Shown piece by piece: positions 1 through 6,703 of a stretch of DNA of 16,021 nt. Numbering within the stretch: position 1 is the stretch's first letter; the number at the start of each line of letters is the position of its first letter. This stretch comes from Bacteroidota bacterium (lineage in GTDB: Bacteria > Bacteroidota > Bacteroidia > JAADEI01), in contig JAJRPU010000046.1 of assembly GCA_024280615.1 (NCBI GenBank), positions 1 through 16,021 of the forward strand, written 5' to 3'. A program made the translations under genes and the position numbers. The notes below the pieces were generated by a model. That model was not told the DNA's origin and did no database searches. It saw only the letters and a list, made by a program, of their open reading frames with translations.

Positions 1-1
1 G

Positions 2-598
2 AGTCATTCAGGAGATGGGACTACTATTGCCGGAACCACCGTGGATTATGTAGCTGATTTCGATAACGGCAATATGGAAGGAACAGCAATAGGTGTAGGG
101 TCAATTGAATTTTTACTTGATGGTTTAGCAGAAACAACAATAAATAATGATTTCTCCCCTTCCACTGATAATACTTATGATTTAGGATCCACTACTCTCG
201 GTTGGGCAAATGTAAATGCCTACAACTTTAACACCCTTTCTGATATGAGACTAAAAACAGACGTTTCTGAGTTAAACTATGGATTACGAGAAATAATGAA
301 AATGAAACCGCTAAAATATCGCTATAAGACGTATCCTTTCCCGGACAGCTTGGAAGTCTATTCCCTTGGTTTGTCTGCCCAAGAACTGTATCAAATAATT
401 CCCGAAGCGGTTAGAACATATCGTTGGAAAAAAAGTGAAAAGGATCTTAAATTTTATAAGCAAGATTTAGAGTATTGGAGTGTGGATTACACTAAACTAA
501 TACCTATTCTAATCAAAGCCATACAGGAACAACAAATGATGATAGAAAGATTACAAAGAGAATTAGAACAACTTAAAGGACAAGGAGATATAGAGTAA
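2..598 (+). CDS. C-terminal part of a surface/fibre protein with a Peptidase_S74 chaperone domain (5' partial)
   Basis: The frame is open from base 2, so the start lies left of the window; the GTG at 41 is an internal Val. About 198 residues are visible. A repeat-poor, Gly/Thr/Asp-rich stretch (including a YDLGSTTLGWANV segment) leads into the S74 hallmark SDMRLK at residues 80-85, then a roughly 100-residue chaperone domain with LKYRYK and LGLSAQELYQIIPEAV, and a C-terminal helix rich in Gln/Glu/Leu that looks like a trimeric coiled coil. In this family the domain folds trimeric fibres and then cuts itself off before the Ser of SDxRxK; the Ser and the Lys five residues later, both present here, are the proposed active residues. 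Such domains are common at the ends of Bacteroidota surface proteins as well as phage tail spikes. No phage genes are nearby, so a cell-surface fibre is preferred. It converges on the next gene, 18 bases away. Confidence 0.85.
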   Translation, partial: SHSGDGTTIAGTTVDYVADFDNGNMEGTAIGVGSIEFLLDGLAETTINNDFSPSTDNTYDLGSTTLGWANVNAYNFNTLSDMRLKTDVSELNYGLREIMKMKPLKYRYKTYPFPDSLEVYSLGLSAQELYQIIPEAVRTYRWKKSEKDLKFYKQDLEYWSVDYTKLIPILIKAIQEQQMMIERLQRELEQLKGQGDIE

Positions 599-616
599 AG
601 ATGATCAAATTTATTG

Positions 617-1543
617 TTAAACGACTTTTCTTTTTATAAAACTCATCCACCGTTCGGGGAGCAAGCCGGTGTTTCGGGCAAGGTTATAATCTTCTTCAAG
701 GACAGATACAAATGTTTTTCCTGTTCCAGCCCACCATTTGCCAGACCGTAAACTGTGCCTAAAAACAACATTTAAAGTATTACCCTTAAACATTATTGTT
801 CTTTCTTCAACCCAAGTGGAAAAAGGATTTTCTTTCAGTGACGCGAATGAGCCGCTAATGAAGTGCCACAATCCCTGTGCAAGCAATGGAATATCTTTTT
901 CAACATATTGCAAAGTATTGTGGATAATGCAAATTCGCATATTATTGCTTAATCCACTGAGCCATAACAAATGATTTATCCTGAAAGGGTCCCATGATAC
1001 GACCTCTGTGGGATTATGTGTAATTCTTTCCCAGTTTATTAAATGGGCATAGGAGTCATTCAGGGCAGGTTCAACTTTATGTAAGTTGTCCCATATCTCG
1101 CCTAACCGATATGCTTCATTGCCTCTGTCAAGCCAGCCCTTGAGTGCCTCTGGGTTGGTATATGGTTTTTGATAGCCTATAATAATTCCAAAGAGAAAAG
1201 GGTTTGAAGGTTGAAAAATAGGTGTTTCTTCTGGTTTCCAACCAGTGAAGGAAATCAATGCCTCGTTTGTGATTGGGTCTGGTTCCAGCAGTGAAAACAG
1301 GTCTTGTGGGTAATCGTTGCAGATGCAAATCCCAGATAGTGGATTCTCATCAAGCAAAGACAGAAATCCTTGAAAATCATCGTTAGCAGTTATCAACAGA
1401 ATTTTTTTATCTGAGAAGTAATTGAACATATTTGTAGTCATAAAGTTCCAAGCTGCCTTTAACTCTGGTTGAATATATACGAACAGGTCGGCTTCATACC
1501 ACTCAGAACTCCCCCAATGTATAGTGTTCCAGCCGTTATCCAT
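617..1543 (-). CDS. Hypothetical protein, 308 residues, last gene of the purF operon
   Basis: I do not recognise this protein. It is 308 residues, starts at an ATG whose codon lies inside the end of the DUF4837 gene (8-base overlap), and ends at TAA 18 bases from the convergent S74 gene. It has no signal peptide, lipobox or convincing membrane segment. It is unusually rich in Trp and aromatic residues, with many Asn/Asp/Pro turns, and alternates short hydrophobic strands (for example KKILLITAND near residue 46 and FLFGIIIGYQ near 118) with polar loops, suggesting a soluble alpha/beta fold. The overlap and shared strand imply translational coupling with DUF4837 and the LysM transglycosylase, so a role linked to the envelope or to the same expression unit is possible but not shown. 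An AGTGKT string near residue 276 does not meet the full Walker A pattern. Confidence 0.8.
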   Translation of the reverse strand: MDNGWNTIHWGSSEWYEADLFVYIQPELKAAWNFMTTNMFNYFSDKKILLITANDDFQGFLSLLDENPLSGICICNDYPQDLFSLLEPDPITNEALISFTGWKPEETPIFQPSNPFLFGIIIGYQKPYTNPEALKGWLDRGNEAYRLGEIWDNLHKVEPALNDSYAHLINWERITHNPTEVVSWDPFRINHLLWLSGLSNNMRICIIHNTLQYVEKDIPLLAQGLWHFISGSFASLKENPFSTWVEERTIMFKGNTLNVVFRHSLRSGKWWAGTGKTFVSVLEEDYNLARNTGLLPERWMSFIKRKVV

Positions 1544-2573
1544 TTGCTAATGAGGTATTTCTAAGGATTGCTTCCAGCCAGCGAATTTTAAATCTTTTCT
1601 CTTCCCCAGGAGCATACAAGAACCCTTCCATATATAAAATTGAGTTGTCTGGCAATTTCATAACATAAGAAACAAACAGTCCTCCCATAAATTGCTTTTT
1701 CATTCGCCATAACCCACGAACTATTAGATGGTTTCCTCTTTGTGCAAATTCAAGGATTGTATCAGTGATAACATAATCTCCGGGGAAAGTACCGGGAATG
1801 AATTTCATAATTTCTTCTCTTAAAATCAAAAAGTCTCGTTGGTTTTTAGGAAATTGTGTCTTTTTTAGTCTTGCAAACACTAAAGAATGAACAATATCTG
1901 CTTCATCGCTCCGCAACCAAATGATACTATCTGACTTACGAGCTATAGAAAAGTTGATGGGTATAGTAGTTTTTATTCCCAGTTGTTTCTCCAGAAGTAT
2001 TTCAATCTCTTTAGCTCTGTGTGATTTAGCTACAACATTCTGCAAATGAGCCATTTCCAACGAATCTATTTGTGGAACCAGATGTGAACTTATGTGTTCT
2101 ATGCAAGCTTCATTCACTGCGTCAGGCAGCAAGACTATATATACCCATTGTGGTTTGCTCCACACATTTCGCAGAGTAACTATCCTGCAGTCATAGGGCA
2201 TTGTGTCAATTAGACTTGCCAGTTCACGCATAAATTTTCTGTCCTGCTTCCTTTTGAGAATTATAACCTGTCTGAATCGCTTTAAATCATTATTTATGTC
2301 CTTGGGTGCATATACGGTTATCACTGGCTCTATGGGTCCCAGCGGGCTGAAAGGTACTTCAAAATATTGCCTCAATCGTTTTACAATCAAACTGTCTTTT
2401 CCAAAAATAATTACTTCGTTATGGCTACCTCTGGAACTGATTTTTACGTTTAAAGCTTTACTAACCGCTTCTTGCTCTTTTTCTAAAGATTCAGTAGTAC
2501 AAGACCATGGAATGGCTACAAACACAATTAGTGTAAATAATCCGATTATGTTAGTTATAATGTGGCGATACAT
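1536..2573 (-). CDS. DUF4837 family lipoprotein
   Basis: A 345-residue protein with an N-terminal hydrophobic segment (residues 6-22) ending at a lipobox-like PWSC, Cys25 being the probable lipidated residue, so it should sit in the envelope. The C-terminal part carries sequence I associate with the Bacteroidota family DUF4837: FIPGTFPGDYVITD at about 258-271, GLWRMKKQFMGG at 287-298, and EGFLYAPGEEKR at 316-327 followed by a LEAILR helix. Length fits the family. The function of DUF4837 is unknown. It begins inside the 3' end of the transglycosylase gene (23-base overlap) and its own stop overlaps the next start by 8 bases, so the three genes are probably translated in a coupled way. The pairing with a LysM lytic transglycosylase suggests a peptidoglycan or outer-membrane role; that is inference. 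Confidence 0.85.
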   Translation of the reverse strand: MYRHIITNIIGLFTLIVFVAIPWSCTTESLEKEQEAVSKALNVKISSRGSHNEVIIFGKDSLIVKRLRQYFEVPFSPLGPIEPVITVYAPKDINNDLKRFRQVIILKRKQDRKFMRELASLIDTMPYDCRIVTLRNVWSKPQWVYIVLLPDAVNEACIEHISSHLVPQIDSLEMAHLQNVVAKSHRAKEIEILLEKQLGIKTTIPINFSIARKSDSIIWLRSDEADIVHSLVFARLKKTQFPKNQRDFLILREEIMKFIPGTFPGDYVITDTILEFAQRGNHLIVRGLWRMKKQFMGGLFVSYVMKLPDNSILYMEGFLYAPGEEKRFKIRWLEAILRNTSLANG

Positions 2574-3750
2574 ATATCACAAGCTTTTGACCGGGATAAA
2601 TTAAGTGTCCTCTTATCCCATTCCAAGCCTTTAGTTTTCTAACGGAAGTTCCGTATCGTCTGGCTATGTGCGAAAGCGTTTCTCCTTTTCTGACCCTGTG
2701 ATAAATTTTTCGTGGAAAAAGGCGTGCTTCCAGCTTCTTCACTTCTTCAGGCACAGGTCCATATATGCTATCTTTCATGGCGTGAAACTTTGGAACATAT
2801 TCACAGGGCAGTCGAAGGGTGTATGTTTTATTGGCGGGGAGGCGACCCATTCGCCACGCAGGATTCAACTTAATGATAGTGTCATGGTGGATGCCTAAAT
2901 GATGGGCTATTTGCAATAGAGAAACACTACCTTGAACCTCAACTTCCTCAAAGTGCTCGGGTGAAAATACAAAGACATCTGGTTCCACTGTGTCGGGACG
3001 CAAACCATATAGGTGATAGTAGTGTCCAAGGTAAACAGCGGCTATGTATTTGGGAACATAATTCCTTGTTTCGGCAGGCAAGTATCTCATTATTTCCCAG
3101 AATGTAGTGTCTTGTGGCTTGGCTTTTCTGATTGCCCAGTGCACACGTCTTTCCCCAGCATTGTATCCAGCCATTGCCAAGTGCCAGTCTCCGAATTCTG
3201 CATATAATTTGGATAGATATTTTATAGCGGCTTCTGTGCTCTTGACCGGGTCTCGTCTTTCATCTATGTATGCATCTATTTTCAAACCCATTATTCTTCC
3301 TGTTGAGTAAATAAACTGCCATATTCCGACGGCATAAGCCCGGGACGTAGCTTGATATTTATATGCAGATTCAATGAGAGCCAGATATTTGAGTTCTAAA
3401 GGCATTCCTGCTTCGGCAAGCTTCTGGTCTATAAATGGTTGGTATTGCCACATCCTGACAATGGCTTTCTCAAACCATTTTCTGAACCGTTCCCGTTCAG
3501 TAAAGAATTTGACCCATTTCTTGACATACGGATGATATGTGAGCGGTATTTCCTTCTCAATAGCCTTAAGCCTGTTCATTATTAACGAATCATCATAAAG
3601 AGAATCTACCTGCGTTTGCAGTGTTGCTTCTGACCGAGCAGTGGCAGACCTTTCCTGTGCAAGTATTAACGTTGGGAGAAATGTTAGTAAGAATAAGAAA
3701 ATTCCCAACTGGTTAAATTTCCACATCATAAGGTCTTTTCTCTGTTTCAT
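2551..3750 (-). CDS. Membrane-exported LysM lytic transglycosylase (MltD-like)
   Basis: This should cleave the glycan strand of peptidoglycan to give 1,6-anhydro ends, acting in the periplasm. Order of parts: a signal peptide (hydrophobic core at residues 15-30, ending LILAQ), a helical linker, an SLT domain at about 100-245 with catalytic Glu127 in ALIESAY, the GIWQF motif at 142-146, DERRDP at 163-168 and AGYNAGE at 194-200; a degenerate LysM-like segment at about 268-315; and a clear C-terminal LysM at 350-394 (YHRVRKGETLSHIARRYG ... YPGQKLVIYV). This matches MltD organisation. Three starts are possible: ATG at 3750, 3729 or 3726; the last two give a more typical signal peptide. All of them lie inside the 3' end of purF, so overlap is certain (14 to 38 bases). 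The gene also overlaps DUF4837 downstream. Confidence 0.93.
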   Translation of the reverse strand: MKQRKDLMMWKFNQLGIFLFLLTFLPTLILAQERSATARSEATLQTQVDSLYDDSLIMNRLKAIEKEIPLTYHPYVKKWVKFFTERERFRKWFEKAIVRMWQYQPFIDQKLAEAGMPLELKYLALIESAYKYQATSRAYAVGIWQFIYSTGRIMGLKIDAYIDERRDPVKSTEAAIKYLSKLYAEFGDWHLAMAGYNAGERRVHWAIRKAKPQDTTFWEIMRYLPAETRNYVPKYIAAVYLGHYYHLYGLRPDTVEPDVFVFSPEHFEEVEVQGSVSLLQIAHHLGIHHDTIIKLNPAWRMGRLPANKTYTLRLPCEYVPKFHAMKDSIYGPVPEEVKKLEARLFPRKIYHRVRKGETLSHIARRYGTSVRKLKAWNGIRGHLIYPGQKLVIYVSPHYN

Positions 3751-5464
3751 TGTTTACGAACTGTATAAACGCACGGTTTACCATTCTTATGCCCCCCGGC
3801 GTCGGGTAGTCGCCTGTAAAGTACCAATCACCGGTGTTTTTGCTTATTGCATTGTGTAGTCCTTCAATGCTTTGATAAACTATTGTGAGGCGGGCAGTCA
3901 TCTCCGGTGGTTTGACCAATTCAGCTATCTTCTCTGAGATTTCCTCTGCAGAAAAAGGCTTGTAAATCTGCTTAACAGCATTGTATATCTCTTCATCGGG
4001 TTTATTTTCCATTTCAAGGCATTGTTGGTACACATTTTCAATTATATGTTCCAAATTTCTTTCTTTCAAAAGCTCTATAGCCGCTTTGAAGGCAATTAAT
4101 TCACTTAAGCGACTCATATCAATCCCATAAAAATCTGGATATCTGATTTGTGGGGCGGAAGAAACCATAACTATGTGCCCGGGATTGAGTCTGTTGAGTA
4201 GCCTCAAAAGCGTGTTCTTTAAAGTGGTGCCACGAACAATTGAGTCATCAATAACCACTATCGTGTCCCCTTCATTGATGATTCCATAAGTAACGTCATA
4301 GACATGTGCCACAAGGTCAGAACGGCTTTCCTCCCTCGTTATAAAGGTCCTCATCTTTTGGTCCTTATATAGCAACTTTGCTATCCTAACTCTGAATTGG
4401 GACATATACTGAGTGAATGCTTTGGCTGGTGATGAAACCTTTTCTGTTTCCAGCCATCTTCTGAAAACCAGTTCCTCTGCCTCTTTAATTAGTCCGTAGA
4501 ACGCAGTCTCGGCAGTATTGGGAACATAGGTGAACCATGCATTGTGAACATCCCAGTCAATGGCGTCAAGAACAGGCTTAGCCAATTCTTTTCCCAACAA
4601 TAATCTTTCTTCATAGATGTCGGGGTCTGACCCTCGTGAGAAATATATTCTTTCAAATGAGCAGCCGGCGTATCTCTGTGGTGGCAAAACCTCCTCTATC
4701 TCAATACTACCATTAGGCTCAATGACCAGTGCATATCCCGGAGGAACCTCTTTAATTTGCGGAAGGGACACTCCGAGAGCGGTTATTAAGGCTGGACGCT
4801 CGGAAGCCCCGGCAATAAAGGAATCAGTGATAACAAAGAAAGCAGGTCTGATGCCATACGGGTCCCTGAATATAAATGTGTAGCCGTCTCCGGTGGAACC
4901 AACAAATGTCCAGCCCCCGTCCCAGTGGGACGCCTCCTCTCGCAAAGCATCAATAAGACTAGCTCCTTGATGAAGATAGGAACTGATGCCAAGGGCAATT
5001 ATCTGTGTGTCAGTAGTAAACGGTGGATGTATATCCTTGTCTATAAGACGCCTCATTAGGTCCCGTATGTTAGTCAGATTAAAATTGCCTCCAAATATTA
5101 ATGTCTCTTGTCTTTTTAAACCTGAAATTATTATTGGTTGAATGGTTTCGGTTGAATAGCCTCCATAAGTGCCATATCTCAAATGTCCGAGCATTATTTT
5201 GCCCTTAATAGCAGGGTGATTACTATTATTATCCACTTGGGAAAACAGGTCGGCGATGGGACGTTGACTGATTGATTTGGCTTGAAATATGTAATCTTTT
5301 CCTGGTTGTGCCTCCGGGTCAATAATAACTATGCCTCCTCCATCTTGCCCCCGATTATGCTGTTTCTCCATTAAAAGTAGCAACCTGAAGGGTGCCTCAC
5401 TAGGTGGTTCAGAGAGCCATCTTATGAACCCTATTGCACATTTCTCCCTTAACTCATCAAGCAT
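3713..5464 (-). CDS. purF: Amidophosphoribosyltransferase (PurF), Bacteroidetes type
   Basis: First committed step of purine synthesis: PRPP plus glutamine gives phosphoribosylamine. At 583 residues it is longer than the roughly 500 of E. coli PurF, as expected for the Bacteroidetes form. The N-terminal class II glutaminase domain shows Cys9 as likely nucleophile after an eight-residue leader, HNRGQDGGG at 36-44, GHLRYGTYG at 93-101, GGNFNLTN at 125-132 and TTDTQ near 150-154. The C-terminal phosphoribosyltransferase domain has the PRPP loop VVIDDSIVRGTT at 403-414 and ends with the family-typical YPTPGG. Oddity: Cys9 is followed by Ala rather than the near-universal Gly. It is the first gene of an overlapping operon with a -7 element 28-35 bases upstream of its ATG. 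The name is firm; full activity with the Cys-Ala N terminus is not. Confidence 0.93.
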   Translation of the reverse strand: MLDELREKCAIGFIRWLSEPPSEAPFRLLLLMEKQHNRGQDGGGIVIIDPEAQPGKDYIFQAKSISQRPIADLFSQVDNNSNHPAIKGKIMLGHLRYGTYGGYSTETIQPIIISGLKRQETLIFGGNFNLTNIRDLMRRLIDKDIHPPFTTDTQIIALGISSYLHQGASLIDALREEASHWDGGWTFVGSTGDGYTFIFRDPYGIRPAFFVITDSFIAGASERPALITALGVSLPQIKEVPPGYALVIEPNGSIEIEEVLPPQRYAGCSFERIYFSRGSDPDIYEERLLLGKELAKPVLDAIDWDVHNAWFTYVPNTAETAFYGLIKEAEELVFRRWLETEKVSSPAKAFTQYMSQFRVRIAKLLYKDQKMRTFITREESRSDLVAHVYDVTYGIINEGDTIVVIDDSIVRGTTLKNTLLRLLNRLNPGHIVMVSSAPQIRYPDFYGIDMSRLSELIAFKAAIELLKERNLEHIIENVYQQCLEMENKPDEEIYNAVKQIYKPFSAEEISEKIAELVKPPEMTARLTIVYQSIEGLHNAISKNTGDWYFTGDYPTPGGIRMVNRAFIQFVNNETEKRPYDVEI

Positions 5465-5491
5465 GATAGCACTAAATTAAAACGATAAAGA

Positions 5492-5499
5492 CAAACCTA
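5492..5499 (-). promoter_or_regulatory. Predicted -7 promoter element of the purF operon
   Basis: On the minus strand these bases read TAGGTTTG, an exact match to the Bacteroidota -7 consensus TAnnTTTG. It lies 28 bases upstream of the purF ATG, giving a short leader. No good -33 TTTG is visible at the usual spacing, so the call rests on the -7 box and its position. Confidence 0.6.
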
Positions 5500-5539
5500 A
5501 GAAAGAGTTAATTAACATGCTCGGGTCATAGAGTTTTTT

Positions 5540-5557
5540 CAAAAAGAAATCTTTTTG
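5540..5557. repeat. Inverted repeat in the purF/tRNA divergent control region
   Basis: CAAAAAGA, two spacer bases AA, then TCTTTTTG: a perfect 8-base inverted repeat. It is framed by a second short pair, GAGTT at 5531-5535 and AACTC at 5569-5573. It lies between the two divergent promoters, 41 bases upstream of the purF -7 box. It could be an operator or a recognition site for a dimeric regulator; low-complexity chance formation in AT-rich DNA is also possible. Confidence 0.4.
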
Positions 5558-5628
5558 TCTCTTTTCTTAACTCTGTGTCCTCGTCCGTTGTATTAGTAAA
5601 GAACCATCTCTTGAATAGATAGGTTTAC

Positions 5629-5636
5629 TAACTTTG
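5629..5636 (+). promoter_or_regulatory. Predicted -7 promoter element for tRNA-Pro and transketolase
   Basis: TAACTTTG matches TAnnTTTG exactly and ends 12 bases before the first base of tRNA-Pro, so transcription would start only a few bases upstream of the tRNA. A TTG at 5611-5613 is a weak -33 candidate with short spacing (15 bases). The same octamer occurs on the other strand upstream of the acyl-CoA dehydrogenase gene. Confidence 0.65.
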
Positions 5637-5648
5637 CATAGGGGAGTT

Positions 5649-5723
5649 CGGGGCGTAGCGCAGTCCGGTTAGCGCGCCACGTTCGGGTCGTGGAGGTCGC
5701 CGGTTCGAATCCGGCCGCCCCGA
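5649..5723 (+). tRNA. tRNA-Pro (anticodon CGG)
   Basis: A complete cloverleaf can be drawn. Acceptor stem CGGGGCG (5649-5655) pairs perfectly with CGCCCCG (5716-5722), discriminator A5723. D stem GCGC/GCGC. Anticodon stem CCACG/CGTGG around the loop TTCGGGT, giving anticodon CGG at 5684-5686, which reads the Pro codon CCG, with G at position 37 as usual for tRNA-Pro. T arm GCCGG-TTCGAAT-CCGGC. CCA is not encoded: the following bases are CACT. The transketolase ATG begins at 5728, four bases after the discriminator base. Confidence 0.97.
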
Positions 5724-5727
5724 CACT

Positions 5728-6630
5728 ATGATTGCAGAACAACAAACAATGGTACATCCAATTCCCAGAACATCGGACATCGGCGAACTCAATAAAATAG
5801 CCGCTCAGGTTAGAAGAGATGTTCTTAGAATGACCTATTTGGCTAAGAGTGGGCATCCCGGGGGAAGTCTCGGAGCAGCAGACTATCTCGTCGCACTCCA
5901 TTTCGCTATAATGGATATTAATCCGCCAGTGTTTAATATGGACGGTATCGGGGAAGACATCTTCATCCTTTCCAATGGACACATTTGCCCGGCTTGGTAT
6001 AGCATTCTTGCCCGATTGGGATATTTTCCCCTTGAGGAATTAGCAACTTTCAGAAAAATTCATTCCAGGTTGCAGGGACATCCCGCTACATTAGAGGGTT
6101 TGCCGGGAGTGAGGATAGCAACTGGTTCATTAGGACAAGGTTTCTCTGTGGCAATAGGTGCCGCATTAGCAAAAAGGCTTAATAAAGATAATCACAAGGT
6201 TTTTGTGCTAATGGGAGATGGTGAGATTCAGGAAGGACAGATATGGGAAGGAGCCGCTTTCGCTTCACATCATAAAGTAGATAACCTGATAGCTGCCGTT
6301 GACTGGAACAACCAACAAATTGATGGTCCCGTTGAAAAAGTTATGTCGGTCGGAGACCTTCCCTTGAGATTTAAGGCACTCAATTGGCACGTTATACTCG
6401 TTAATGACGCTAACAATATGGAAGAAGTCCTTAACGCTTTGAGGGAAGCCCTTGATGCTTCCGGAAAAGGCAAACCTGTTGTGCTACTATTAAGAACACA
6501 CATGGGCTATCCAGTTGACTTTATGCTTGACAATCATAAGTGGCATGGCGTGCCCCCAAACAAAGAACAATTGGAAGAAGCACTAAAGCAAATTCCTGAA
6601 ACATTCGGTGATTTTCCTGCTGAGATTTAG
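5728..6630 (+). CDS. Transketolase, N-terminal (TPP-binding) subunit of the split type
   Basis: Transketolase moves two-carbon units between sugar phosphates in the non-oxidative pentose phosphate pathway. This 300-residue protein is only the pyrophosphate-binding half: SGHPGGSLG at 41-49, GSLGQGFS at 133-140, the thiamine diphosphate motif starting GDGEIQEG at 163 and ending with NN at 194-195, and KWHGVPP at 271-277. Many Bacteroidota split the enzyme into an N half of about 280 residues and a C half of about 315, usually adjacent. Here the next gene is an unrelated secreted protein, so the C half must be elsewhere. The ATG at 5728 is four bases from the tRNA; a second ATG at 5749 (Met8) would leave a 25-base leader and still give an intact domain. 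Transcription is probably shared with tRNA-Pro. No hairpin terminator is evident after the stop. Confidence 0.92.
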   Translation: MIAEQQTMVHPIPRTSDIGELNKIAAQVRRDVLRMTYLAKSGHPGGSLGAADYLVALHFAIMDINPPVFNMDGIGEDIFILSNGHICPAWYSILARLGYFPLEELATFRKIHSRLQGHPATLEGLPGVRIATGSLGQGFSVAIGAALAKRLNKDNHKVFVLMGDGEIQEGQIWEGAAFASHHKVDNLIAAVDWNNQQIDGPVEKVMSVGDLPLRFKALNWHVILVNDANNMEEVLNALREALDASGKGKPVVLLLRTHMGYPVDFMLDNHKWHGVPPNKEQLEEALKQIPETFGDFPAEI

Positions 6631-6677
6631 TAAACATTTGTCACATTCTTATGTTTTTCCCAAGCGTATAAATCTTT

Positions 6678-6685
6678 TATTTTTG
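6678..6685 (+). promoter_or_regulatory. Predicted -7 promoter element for the secreted-protein cluster
   Basis: TATTTTTG is an exact match to TAnnTTTG, 18 bases upstream of the ATG at 6704. No -33 TTTG at the usual distance. The T-rich context makes a chance match more likely than for the other two boxes. Confidence 0.5.
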
Positions 6686-6703
6686 TATTAAAATCAGTGG
6701 TTT

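Noticed and set aside
596..620. Terminator between the convergent S74 and 308-residue genes
   Set aside because: Only 18 bases separate the stops and no GC-containing hairpin with a T run is visible.
690..730. AGTGKT string in the 308-residue protein as a Walker A loop
   Set aside because: The full GxxxxGK[ST] spacing is not met and no Walker B or nucleotide-binding fold context is visible.
5593..5982. Minus-strand reading frame of 129 residues containing GAAGFEPATSTTRTWRANR-like sequence
   Set aside because: It is antisense to tRNA-Pro and the transketolase start. This string is a familiar artefact produced by translating the complement of a tRNA gene, not a protein.
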